Below are positions 22,572 to 34,400 of a DNA stretch of 64,000 bases, one piece after another (within the stretch, counting starts at the first letter, position 1; the number at the start of each line of letters is the position of its first letter). This stretch comes from Macrosoma leucophasiata (lineage: Eukaryota; Arthropoda; Insecta; Lepidoptera; Hedylidae), in assembly GCA_036365455.1 (NCBI GenBank), contig JAWQUS010000008.1:18211501-18275500 (forward strand). The letters are read 5' to 3'. Both the position numbers and the translations under genes were made by a program. The notes beneath the pieces were generated by a model. That model saw only the letters and a program-made list of their open reading frames with translations. It was not told where the DNA came from and searched no databases.

Positions 22572-25500
22572 TATAGAATTATATGTATTATTTTATATAT
22601 TAGATTAATGGAATACAGTAATGTAATTAATTAATTCATCTATAATATTAACTAAAAGCCTAATGAAAACGAAACGCTATAGGTATTTTTTGATTTACCT
22701 AAGCAATATTTTCGATTCGATTTACATATTACCATGAAAAGATAGAGGACCTACATCCCTACATCTCGTCGTGTGAACGTATCTAATACCCCATGCGTAC
22801 CTACCTACTCATCTAGCTGCCGTTTAAGGGTAACGGGCAATCTAAACTCGTCGAATCTATAAATTAGCGCGTCACCCTCTGACTATAAACAAGCAATTTC
22901 CACAATGACTATAATTTGGTGCTAATCCCGCTCGGAAGTAGTGCCCGGGTTGCCCCCTGTAATTGATTTGTCGCGGGCACGATACCGCGCGACCGGGCCA
23001 CGACGCGCCACGCGACCGCCACTCGACCAGCCACGCCCTCCGCCATATTTCTAATAGGTTTTCGTGTGAGATCGCTTGTTCACCCACATTATAAAATCTG
23101 CCCTGATTTTTCACATGCACTGATTTTTGTTTATTGTGTATTAAATAAATGTTATTTTATGCCGTGGTTAGGATTTAGATTATCATTCGTATTTTATACT
23201 TTTTCAGAATTACTTACGTAATAGTAGGTAGATACCTATGTTAGTTATGCTACCCGTTGGTACCGTTAGTGTTGGTGTTAGAGCTTCAGTAACGGGTCAA
23301 ATGAACGAAGGCACTGAGCACTTAAATTTACTTATCGATAATTTAAAAGCAGATATATGTATGTATGTATCTTCACGCCAAGTCCTTACGGAGTAGGCGG
23401 ACAGTGTGGAGCGCCAGATATCTCGGTCCTGACACATCTCCCGTGCTTCTTCAATAAGTAGATGACAGTACCTATTTATTACTAGGCAGGTACTTATCGT
23501 GATAGAGGGTAATGAACGGCTCCACATGTTCCTTGCCTGAACAAAACTTACGTTCGCCTCAGAACTGGCATCGCATAAGTACCTCCGCAAAAGCCTTTGC
23601 GGAGTATTTCTCAGTATTGTATGTATAGGTATCTTTAGCTTTAAAATAAATGTTTAGAGGCTGCAGTATTCAATCTACCTACATCTACGTTTGTTTGCTA
23701 CTTTCATGAAATAATAAAGTGCCTAACTACATTTAAAGTATGAATTTTACATTTACATGTACCTAGATCGGGTAGGTATACATACCTACCCGATATAAAA
23801 AAATATTATATAATGTCTGAAGCGGTGGTTCATTGTTAAACAAATTCTCACAAGATTGTAAATTTTAATCCTGTTAAACAAAAGAGTGAACCGCGGATTC
23901 TTGGAGCCAAAGCTCCAGTTAATTTATTTATTTGCTTGCATAAGCCAGTGAGATTATCCGGCGAGTGGTTGCACGTGGTCGGCCATCTTTTGTAGCTGCG
24001 GCCGCGCGTCGTGGTGCCACGCGCCGCTACTTGCCGCACGCGACCCTCACGTGCCACTTCAACACAAACTGCCCGGAACATTTGTACTTTAAACAGATGC
24101 CTTGCCAAAAAAAACTTACTTTGACTTATAATTCTGGTTTTATTTTCATGATCCTTGTTTTCATTTCAAACTTAACCATTTCGAAGAAATAGTTAAAAAA
24201 TTTGCACTGTAGATATTCTTATAATCCTAGGTCATAGTAGATAGGTGAATGACAGCTTCTTAATTTAAGAGAAAAGCGATACTTACTATAGCTAAATCTA
24301 CTTTGTTCATCTTATGTTGGTATATGCCTAACTAAAAAATCATAAACAATAAACATGAATTTCCACGCTACTTACTTAATGGCGAAATCTCAAATATAAG
24401 ATTATCTTACACCTATGTTAGATATATGTTAAGCATTATGTTACTTATTAGGTATACTTAGTAAGTATTACTTACCCTTTGCCTTACCCTTACCTATATC
24501 CACATTTAACTGAAAATATTTTTCTTAGTACATCCAGGGGCTGTTTTTGCTCTGTAGTAATTTATCAGACTCTAATCAACTTGATATCACTTAATAGTTA
24601 AGTATTAGTTTATAAAAAAAAAACAATATACCTAATAGGTATATAGCGAATTGAGAACGTCCTCCTTTATGAAGTCGGTTAAAAATACAAATAGTATCCA
24701 TAGGTAATTTTTTCTTCTTAAGTCTAGGTTTTCGGCTTAATTAAATATCGAATTTGAATGTTGTCTATCTTGTTCATACAAAATCTCTTTACTTTGTCAA
24801 TAGCCCAGAAACCAAATACATCCCTTTATGCACCGCCCCAACTCCAACCCGTATTTGTCTGTTTGTTGTGTTTAAGCATTTGTTATACGCAATTATTAAC
24901 AAGTCGTCTGCAGGCCCGTGCTTAATACGCCAGTGGCTCTCAAATGTTTTCGTAAATGATCTAAGAGTGATCAAATATTAATTTTGGCTACAATTTATTA
25001 ACAGCAACTTTTTTTACCGGTGACAGAGAATATGTAATAATATGCCGGTGTTCTGTCATAGAGGCATAATTTAAACCTTAGGTGGCAACGCATCTGCGTC
25101 TAATCTGCATTATTCACTCACCGTCCTTGACAACTGGCAACTACATAACTACTCCCTCTTATCTCTTTATTTTTTTTAATTTTATAGTCAATAAAAAGGT
25201 CTATTTTCTTTTGTAGTAGGTAGGTATACCATACTAAATATATATATAGTGTATACGTAGTATATATGCAATGGTATTGTAAAATATCTATCTATTCGTA
25301 TTAGTAGGTACATCCTATAAGTAGAATGTTAAATGTTATTTTTAAAATCTATACTTACGACCTATAGAATTTAAAAATAACATTTTATTTAATTTGAACA
25401 TATTATATCAATTGACACTAGCTCCTTTGGCTTTCACCTTTATGTAAGTGGATGCAGAGTACCACTAACAATCCAGTATCAATATACAATCACACTGAAG

Positions 25501-25939
25501 AGTTTGTATCTTTTAAAGGGCTCGGCTTCTGCACTAAGAAGACTAGTTTTGTGCTAGTGCCGTCTCGAGACGCGCCGGTTGGTGGAGTTGGTGTTGTGTA
25601 TGAAATCTTACAAAAGTATAGTTTCACTAGCTATATTCCTGAGGACGGCTACCTTTCGGTTATGGTCACGTCCTAATCACTAGGAGCAGTAGCAGTACCA
25701 TCCATAAAATGGGCAGATCTGGGCTCGGTCAAAAATACAAACTTACGGGTAATTAACTATTCAAAACGCAGATGAAACTGCAGAACACAGCTATAAACTT
25801 CTCATTCCCCTGTCTACCTTTCGATATACGGAGATTAGATTCGATATTCGATAAACATGGCATATCGAGAATCACACAAAACGGTAGCTACTGTGCATTT
25901 CTATATCTCAGTATATGTAGGTATATCATCGCATTACCT
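22572..25939. other. Intergenic, two GC-rich islands, no gene recognised
   Basis: Mostly AT-rich sequence, with GC-rich islands at about 22950-23050 (GCGACCGGGCCACGACGCGCC) and 23960-24070 (GCTGCGGCCGCGCGTCGTGG). The second island is open on the minus strand for 86 codons but shows no recognisable domain. A family C repeat lies at 23365-23465. The fragment GTGCCGTCTCGAGACG recurs near 25557. Confidence 0.35.
23365..23465 (-). repeat. Interspersed repeat, family C
   Basis: Reads ATCTTCACGCCAAGTCCTTA, GGCGGACAGTGTGGAGCGCC and CTGACACATCTCCCGTGCTT, the reverse of the block order at 3650-3765. Confidence 0.6.
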
Positions 25940-26128
25940 AATCTATCTGCCACCAAATGGTAGGTTAGATGGTGATGTAGGCACTATCACACAGACATAA
26001 CAACTATGGTCTCAGGGAGGCAACACATCTGCATTATGTCCTCTAGTTTTTATGAAGATGTCTACAGGCTCCATTAACATCCATGTGAACTGCATGCTGG
26101 TTTTCCACCTTCGTTATATAAAAAAATA
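25940..26128 (+). repeat. SINE-like repeat family A, 5'-truncated and diverged
   Basis: Sense copy with CTGCCACCAAATGGTAGG, ACAGACATAACAACTATGGT, GGCAACACATCTGCATTATG, GTGAACTGCATGCTGG and the A-rich end. Confidence 0.55.
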
Positions 26129-26509
26129 CACTGCTAGTAATGAAATATCGGGCATATTTAGACCTCTCGTCTTATTATTAAACTTTGACATCCGCTGCAT
26201 TGAAAACCCCACGAACTAGCATTGAAGGCCGGAGGGTCGATCACCGTCACACGACTCATCCCCACAAGTGTGCACACTCGCTCCTATGGGAACAACACAC
26301 AAATTATCCAAAACTAATTGTCAAATACGTTCGCACCATTTAACTAAACATATTGAATATATCGACTACCGGATTTTGTGTTCAAGTACCTAAGTGTCTA
26401 TTATTTGGTTAACTGGATAGCATTTGATTTTTTTGTTACAAGTCTTATTCATTAACATTTCATATTTTAAAGCTAATATTGCTGTGTACCTAATTGAATT
26501 AAATTACTA

Positions 26510-26797
26510 TTTTTTTTTTGGATTAAAAGTGGCAAACAAGCATGCAGTTCACATTGATGTTAAGTGATGACTGCAGCCTACAGACACCCACATAATGACC
26601 AGAGGTCAAAATACAGATGCGTTACCACTCCTGAGGCCTAAGGTGTTATGCCTCTGTGCCGGAAATTACAGGGCCGTACATTACCACCTGACCGGAACAC
26701 GATAGTGCTGAACACTACCATTTAGCGGCAAGTATATTAGGTAATGCGGTGGTGCCTACGCCCGCGAGCTCCGTCACTGGAGCTCTACCACCAGTAT
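26510..26797 (-). repeat. SINE-like repeat family A, full length
   Basis: Well-preserved antisense copy from the T-run at 26512, GTGGCAAACAAGCATGCAGT, GTGCCGGAAATTACAGGGCC, ACCTGACCGGAACACGATAG to CTCTACCACCAGTA. It is a good reference for the family because nothing interrupts it. Confidence 0.8.
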
Positions 26798-27444
26798 TTT
26801 TTTTACTTGTTACTTATTTCAGTTATTTCATTGATCATCACCTTTTATTGATGTTACTATATAAGACGTTCATACCAAAGCGTCCGGTTGCGACCCAAAT
26901 GAATAAATTATTTACCTATAAGTTTGACTTTGTTCGTACGACTATAACTAAGGCTATTTATTAATTTTTATCCTTTTTTTTATTATGAACACATTATAAC
27001 TATGAATTACCTATATATCCACAACCAGGTTGCGCGACCCACGGAATATTCTGTGACGTACCTACCTAGGTCGTTTAGATATACCTATATATAACTATAA
27101 GATATATCCTAGTTGGTTAATGGCATAGAATTATTTCCTCTAAAGCTAATGGTGTTTTCAACAAAACATCGTTACCAACCGTATTTTTTTAGAACGTTAC
27201 TCACGGAATAGAAAATATATTATCTATTCTGTGACGTTAGCAATTAATTAATTTAACCTCATGGAATTTGATAAACTGTATTACCTACTTATAGGAGTTA
27301 CGTTTGGTATTTAAATTTAAGTTCCATGAAAAGGGCGAAGCGGTTTATTTGGGGTATTCGCGGTTTCCCATGCCGGATCCTACGAGTAATCTGAACACTA
27401 AACATAGCAGCGGACTGCATTCATGACCTTCCTACTGTATTATG

Positions 27445-27808
27445 AGACCAGGTGGTGCCTAATATACTCGCCGCTAAATGGTAGTGTTCAGCACTATCAT
27501 GTTCCGGTCAGGTGGTAATGTACGGCCCTTTAATTTCCTGCACAGAGGCATAATACTTATAGCCTCAGGAGTGGTAACGCATCTGCATTTTGACCTTGGT
27601 TTTAGTGTGATTGTCTATTGGCCGAATACTCAAACTTCACTCAATTTTAAGCAACTCTCAAATGTGCGCTATCTCGATCGTTTGAAAGTCCCACTTAAAT
27701 TTGAGTGACGTTTGAGTATTTGGCCGTATAGGCTGTAGTCACTTAACATCAATGTGAACTGTGTGTGTGTGTGTGCATTCTAGTTTGCCACTTCCAATAC
27801 ATAAAAAA
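27445..27808 (+). repeat. SINE-like repeat family A split by a MITE
   Basis: The sense copy runs from AGGTGGTGCCTAATATACTC to a tail at 27800. It is interrupted at 27619-27726 by a fold-back element, after which the SINE resumes with AGGCTGTAGTCACTTAACAT. Confidence 0.75.
27619..27726. mobile_element. Fold-back MITE nested in a SINE
   Basis: 108 bp with arms TGGCCGAATACTCAAAC and GTTTGAGTATTTGGCCG (imperfect inverse). The interrupted SINE word GTCTATAGGCTG shows the insertion point, and TAT is repeated on both sides. Confidence 0.75.
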
Positions 27809-28014
27809 AATAATTATTGATCCTGAGATCTGTTAAGGTACGTTTAAAATGAAATCAATTCGAATTATTTTGCTCCGAATGAAAACAGGGCCCGTATGAG
27901 GCATGACGTCTTGATTTGCATTGAAATTGAATCGTACTGATAATAAGTCGTTATAATAATGACTGAGCACGATTCAATTTAGGAACTGCCGAGACAAGAC
28001 AATTAAGGTTCAGA

Positions 28015-28257
28015 ATTGGCAACGCATCTGCATTTTGATATCTGGTTTTTGTGTAAGGGCGAGATTCACAGACCGCACTACGACTTTACTTTCGAGCAAA
28101 GTACGCTTGGAACTGTCAAAACCCATACATTACTGACAGTAAAGTTCTAAGCATACTTTGCTGAAAGTAAAGTCGTAGTGCGGTCTATGAATCTCACCAT
28201 AAGTGTCTATAGGGTGCAGTCATCTCTTAACATCAATATGAACTGCATGCTTGTTGG
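28015..28257 (+). repeat. SINE-like repeat family A split by a MITE, partial
   Basis: GGCAACGCATCTGCATTTTG, then GTTTTTGTGTAAG, a 142-bp insertion, then TAAGTGTCTATAGGGTGCAG and CATCAATATGAACTGCATGC. Only the 3' half of the family is present. Confidence 0.7.
28058..28199. mobile_element. Fold-back MITE nested in a SINE (TAAG duplication)
   Basis: The arms GAGATTCACAGACCGCACTA and TAGTGCGGTCTATGAATCTC are near-perfect inverses, with a further inverted block around GACTTTACTTTC. TAAG flanks both sides (28054-28057, 28200-28203), and the SINE consensus has one copy. It is related to 49422-49683. Confidence 0.82.
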
Positions 28258-28418
28258 CCCGAAAACAATTTGAACACTCATTATTTGAGAGTTCCAATCG
28301 TTTTCCTGAAAGAGAACAGCGCTGCGGACATTTAGTAAAAAACTTGACAGTCTATAAGAAAACCAGGATTGTTAACATATAAACAAACTTTAATGCGCCA
28401 GTTCTGCTTAAGTCTAAT

Positions 28419-31400
28419 TTAATCATTTTCTTTTGTTTTTTCAGGCATCCTTATTTCTTCAACGGCCAATTTCTCAGTACTCGATTTCAGTTCCACGTAT
28501 TTATACCTGAACGCCATCGCAGTGAATATGAACATGTCTATCAACATTAAGCCCGCGAACAGAAAGAATTCCTTCCACTGAAAATAAATAAATTAATGTA
28601 TAAATAACAAAGACAAAGAACTAGACAAGTCAAGAGAACGCAGTGATGTTCGAAAACGTTCGTAAAACTTGCGTTACTGATAAAGTTACTGTATGACTGA
28701 CAGAAGTGACAGACAACCCAGTCGAAACTACTTGTCGTACAAAACTGAATTGATCTCAGAAAAATTTGTACAAAAAAATGTCAAATATAGGTCAAAGGTG
28801 AGATTGATTTAAAATAGGTATTAGCTATAGAACCTGCAGAAAATTTCCGGTCTTTAAAATATTTTTAACTTTTTTACTTAAAATAACAGTTACAATTTAC
28901 TTAGATAAACTTCGGAAGGCTACTGATGGTACGAGAGAACATATATTTTAAATAGTTACATACCGGAAAAGTTTCTTTAGGTTCTCAAAATAATATTTTA
29001 CAAACGTTTCACTTGGACCTTATTTGCTATTTAATTTTTGCACCTTTAGTAAGAATCCTAAGAAACCTACATCTCTAGATAAAAGTTTCTTAGGAGTGCC
29101 GGAGAGAACTACGAGAGCACTTCTCGAAAGAAAAAGCAGGTAGCAATATTTAAATTTTAAATATTTATGGAATTACCTGAGCGTCTAAAAAGTTTCCTTT
29201 TACAATTAGTACAACAATGAGATTTCCGAAAGCTACTGTGAGAAGCCACACAGATTGTAAAACAGACTTCATGCTGGCCGGCGCCTGGGTGAAGGAGAAC
29301 TCTAGCCCTGTCACCGAGAACATCACTTCGCCCATCGTCATCACCACGTACTGCGGGACCAGCCACAATATGTGCACACTGTTTGGAGGCGTAATCATCA
29401 CGGGGCTTACCATCTGAAATAAATGACCAACATCAGAGCGGAAATAGGTAAATAATACAAAATATTTTTTTGTATATAATGGCATCGCTGTTACGCATAT
29501 TGCCAGTGTCAAGTAAACGATATATCGTATTCGTCTTAAGCAGCGTAAAGTCAGAGTCAGTCGGTGAGTCGGTCAATTATCAGTCAGTCAGTCCGAGTCA
29601 CAGTCAGTAATTCAAGTAAAGCGATGGCTACTTTACCAGAACATTTACAATTAAGTTTTGGAGGAAACCTGAAAATCCGTGTTTTCGTTCTGTTATTCTA
29701 TTTTACTATACACTGGCACTGTAATACACATATTTAATACTAGCGGCCCGCCCCGGCTTCGCGCGGTGCAATGTTGCCTACCCTCTCCTATACGTCTTAG
29801 CGTGATGATTATACATAGATATAGCCTAAAGTCTTCCTCGATATCTTTTATAGTTTAGGCAGCGTATGCAAAATAAGTAACTTATCTGGTTGATTTTTTA
29901 CACCTTGTGTCTGAAAAACCCAAATATCTTACGGAACCCTATTTTTTCCAAAATAAAATATAGCCTATGTTACCCGTGGATAATGTAGCTTTCGAATAGT
30001 GACGATATATTTTATAGTTAAGGTAGCGTACGCAAAATAAGTAACTTTTCTGGTTGATTTTTTACACCTTATGTCTGAAAAACCCAAATATCTTACGGAA
30101 CCCTATTTTTTCCAAAATAAAATATAGCCTATGTTATCCGTGGATAATGTAGCTTTCGAATAGTGAAAGAATTTTCGAAATCGTTCCAGAAGTTATTGAG
30201 CCTATTCAAAACAAACAAACAAAAAAATATTACCTCTTTATAATGTTAGTTTAGATAACTCAAAAATACACCAAGAAAATGAAATAAAATAATAGGAGCA
30301 CCACACGCCTCATTCAAGGTTCCTGCCAAAACTAAATAAAAAAAAAACTTATTTACTTGTTTAATAATCTTTTCCATAATTTACAAAAATTTCTATAAGC
30401 TGAAGTATTTTCTCATCATCAATTACAGTCGCATAGGTAAGTCTTTGTAATTACACAAAACAAACATGACTTTAATTTTTTGATACGACTTTTTTGGTCG
30501 ACTTATCTAATCTCTTAATTCTAAAGCAATTGCCTTTTTATTACTAAAATAATTATTAAAAATGTGTAGTGTGTTATTTGATAGAGCAGCGGGAGCAAGA
30601 ATCGTTCTCACTTTTCCTTTTGTTCGGTTTTGTGAAATAAACGATGAAATAATAAACCAAAGAAAAAGTAACTCTACTCACATAAGATCCAGGTGCATCC
30701 TCATATACATTTAACGTATATACAGCGCCCATTTTGAAAGTATAATCTTTTAATACTGTTGCGTTGTCTACTAAGACATCGTATATGCCTCTTTCAATTG
30801 AATACTGTTTTCTATCACTACTTGGAATATTCAGAATGTTTTTTTCTTTCTTGTCTCGAAGGCGTATCTGCACCACTCCATTTGTGTTTGATAAAAACCT
30901 AAAACAAAGTAAAAGTACAGTTTGCACCAAATAATATTATTATTATGTGCTAGTTACAGTTTCGAGTGTCACGTACCTACGACGCCAAAATATCAACCTT
31001 ATGGAAATGTTTTACATAATTACATTACAAAAAAATCTACTTATTATGTACTTATAACCAGTAAAATATTTTAAAACTGAAGTGGTTAACGTGCATAACG
31101 TTAACCACTTCAGTTCAGCGAGCATTTTTAAATCACAATTTAATTTTAGTGGGCAGTTTTTAATTAAAACACCTACGATAAACAATACATACTTGAATGA
31201 TTTTAATTTTTCTCGATAAGTTAAAAGTAACTGAATAGGTATAATTTACTAACAGCGTTAAATTCTGATAACATGTGGAGCCTGTTCGTCATTCTGTTGC
31301 TGCCAAATCTATTAATGACATTTAAAGTGGAGGTAAAAGTGCAGGAAGGAGTAATTTTAGGGGCCAGAGAAATAACACTCTTCCAAGGAAAAAGTTTCTT

Positions 31401-34400
31401 TGCTTTTTATCGAGTACCTTACGCTCGGCCTCCAATTGGTAAACTGCGATTTAAAGACCCTAGACCCCAGAACAAGTGGAAACATCCTCTTGATGCTACT
31501 ACAGAGTATCACGGCGCGTGTGCTCAAGAGCATATCGTTCATAAACACGCCATGTACGGATTCGAAGACTGTCTTCATTTAAATATTTATACACCGGCAT
31601 TAACGTGGCGTGGCAGTGAACATTTAATGTCGGTAATTGTATGGATCCACGGACATGCTTTCACATCGAGTTTTAGTCACATTCATGGAGCAGATTTCTT
31701 GATGGAAAACGATTTAGTATTTATCACACTTACCCACAGAATTGGACCTTTTGGATTTGGAAAACTAAATGAATTCGATAGCGATACCAACATGGGATTG
31801 AAAGATATAATATTAGGACTTAAATGGATCAGACGCAACATTGTAAATTTTGGTGGTGACAAAAATAGAATAACCCTCATGGCTAGCGGCTCAGCGGCCT
31901 CCTTTGTTTCTCTTCTTTTAATAACAAAATATAGAAAGTTTTTCTCTAAAATTATTCTTCAAAGCGGTTCCATTTTTTCGCCATCGTTATATCACGGAGA
32001 TCACACCCATGAGATGGTTAAACTAAAAAATGAACTTAAAAAGCGAGGTTTTCCGGCAATAAAAAATGCCCCAACTAGTGAAATTATTAAAATATCAAGA
32101 AATATTTATACTAAAAAACATATCATAAACGTACAAAGACCAGTAATACCTTTTGTGCCAATAAGCGTGTATGACTCGAACAATACATTTTTTACCATAT
32201 CTGCCGAAGATTTAAATGAACATGTCAAAAATATTAGTATACCTATACTTATAGGTTTCAATAGCGCTGAAGGTATATCCGAAGTCACACCATTCGTACA
32301 CAATCCTCAGTTACTGAAATTATTTGGTACTTTTTTTAAATTTATGGTACCGTTTGTGGCTGGTTGCAAGTTAGATCCAAAATCAAAGAAATACAATGAA
32401 GTCTCTGACAGAATAAAGAATAAATACTTTAAAGATGGAATATCTGATCAATCTATGAATTCTTTTTTAAAATACACATCTGATCTTCTTGTGTATCCCA
32501 TATACAAGTTCATTAGAAGCTATCTTAGCCGAAATGGCAGCAATATTTTTGTATATAAATTTGATTATAGGGGCAATTTCAACGCTGTAAAGGCCATATC
32601 ACTGACCGACATTGCAAAAAAAGTCCGAGGAGCATCGCACGGTGACGAAATATGTTACATACTAAAATGCGAACCAATTTGGGAAAATTATGTTAAATTG
32701 AAACATCAGTTACGACATACGGATCGAAAGTTTATTATACAGATTGCGAAAATGTGGGCAAACTTTGCTAAATTTGGCAATCCAACTCTTAACAATTCTT
32801 ACAAATTGGAATGGTTGCCGATGACATGGGACCAAGACCACGTTTTCCTTTTCGGTAAGAAGAATAAATTAATTCATTCCAAAGAAGAAAAGAGAATGTT
32901 AGATTTTTGGGATGACATTTACGAAACATATTATAAGGATAAACATTACAAACATGTCCATAGTGAGTTATAAATTATTCAAAATGCAAATGTGACTCGG
33001 GCATCGTGGATTTTAAAACTCATACCTATTAAGTATATTGAACTCGCCAAAGGCATTCTTTAAATCGTTCTCCTACTTGTGGCTTGTACTTGTACCAAAT
33101 AACATTTTGCAATTGATAATCGTGATTTAATATACTTACTTAGAAGTTTGAAATAGAGTTTGGAAATGTTTTGTCATTTAGTATCTTTAAACATTTAGTA
33201 TTTTTTTGTACATTTACTGAACTGTATCTTGTAGTAGGCGACATGGTAAAATATTATTAAATCTATTATAATTATATTTCCAAGGATGAAGCTCTAAGAT
33301 TTAGGTGGTGAATAACATTTTTCTTTGATTTCCCTTGATCATATCGGCGTCGGGACGTGATTGAAGCTAGAGTGAAGATTTATTTATTTTACTTTAATTA
33401 CAACTATACATAATACCAATTACAGTAATCAAAGACACTCTATCATACAGTACTCTCACAGAATACCATACATACTGAAAATAAATCAATAAATAATAAT
33501 GATGATGAATCATTTCCGATCCTCCTCTATACAATCAAATACATATCATCATATTTCACTTGTGTAGGCATTACGTACCTATGACTAGTGATATTAATTT
33601 AGTTTGATCAAATAGCTATTGTAATCTTACCTGACACTTACAGCATCAACAGCTTTGTCGTTATTGTCAGTAAAGTTATAAACGCCTTCATTGCTAACAA
33701 AGAAAGAGTTAGCGGTTTTCTCCTTTAATCTGAATATCCCACTTTCTTCTCTACCTGAACAGTCGCTGTTATTTTCTCCTCTGAGAGAATATGGAAGTTC
33801 AATTATTTGATCTGCTTTGATGTCTAATTTTTCATATACACCAAGTGAGCCAATGACTATTTTGTCCGTGTTATTAGCATTTGAATCTAGCATGTTTAAC
33901 GTAAAATTGCAATTGTACCCGTTGTATACTCTCAACTGCGCTATTCCATTGGCAACCGGAGTGCCATATGTGGGCTGTAAAAATAGGATTTAATTTTAGG
34001 AATTTCTAGAGCTGTTTTTTTTTCTCTGAATTTATTTATGTAAGTAAGAGTAAATTCGGTATATTTCACAGACACAAATAAAGTGTTGACAAAATAAAAA
34101 CGTAATATTTTATATTCAGTAAAGAAAAAATGGAAAGAAAAAATTGACTTCAGACAATTGGACTTGAACGCGCGTCCACGGGGAACACTAGTGGTCCGCA
34201 GGTGTGGTCTAGGAAGCCCCGATTGTCGAATTTCAATTCACATTTTATTGCATTGCCTTGGGTGGGACATCGATTGCCAACAAAATTAGTTAAGCAACTT
34301 TTTTTTTTGCATTTTTCCTCAAAATATTTCACTCGCGCGTATTATTGCGAAAAAGCTATTAGAAATATTAGAAATACATTTTATTCTTTACCAATAGGCT

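Noticed and set aside
23848..24108. Minus-strand 86-codon frame in a GC-rich island
   Set aside because: No domain or splice structure; GC-rich islands tend to be open by composition.
31357..31578. Minus-strand frames inside the esterase
   Set aside because: They are antisense shadows of a single intact 566-codon frame with clear family motifs.
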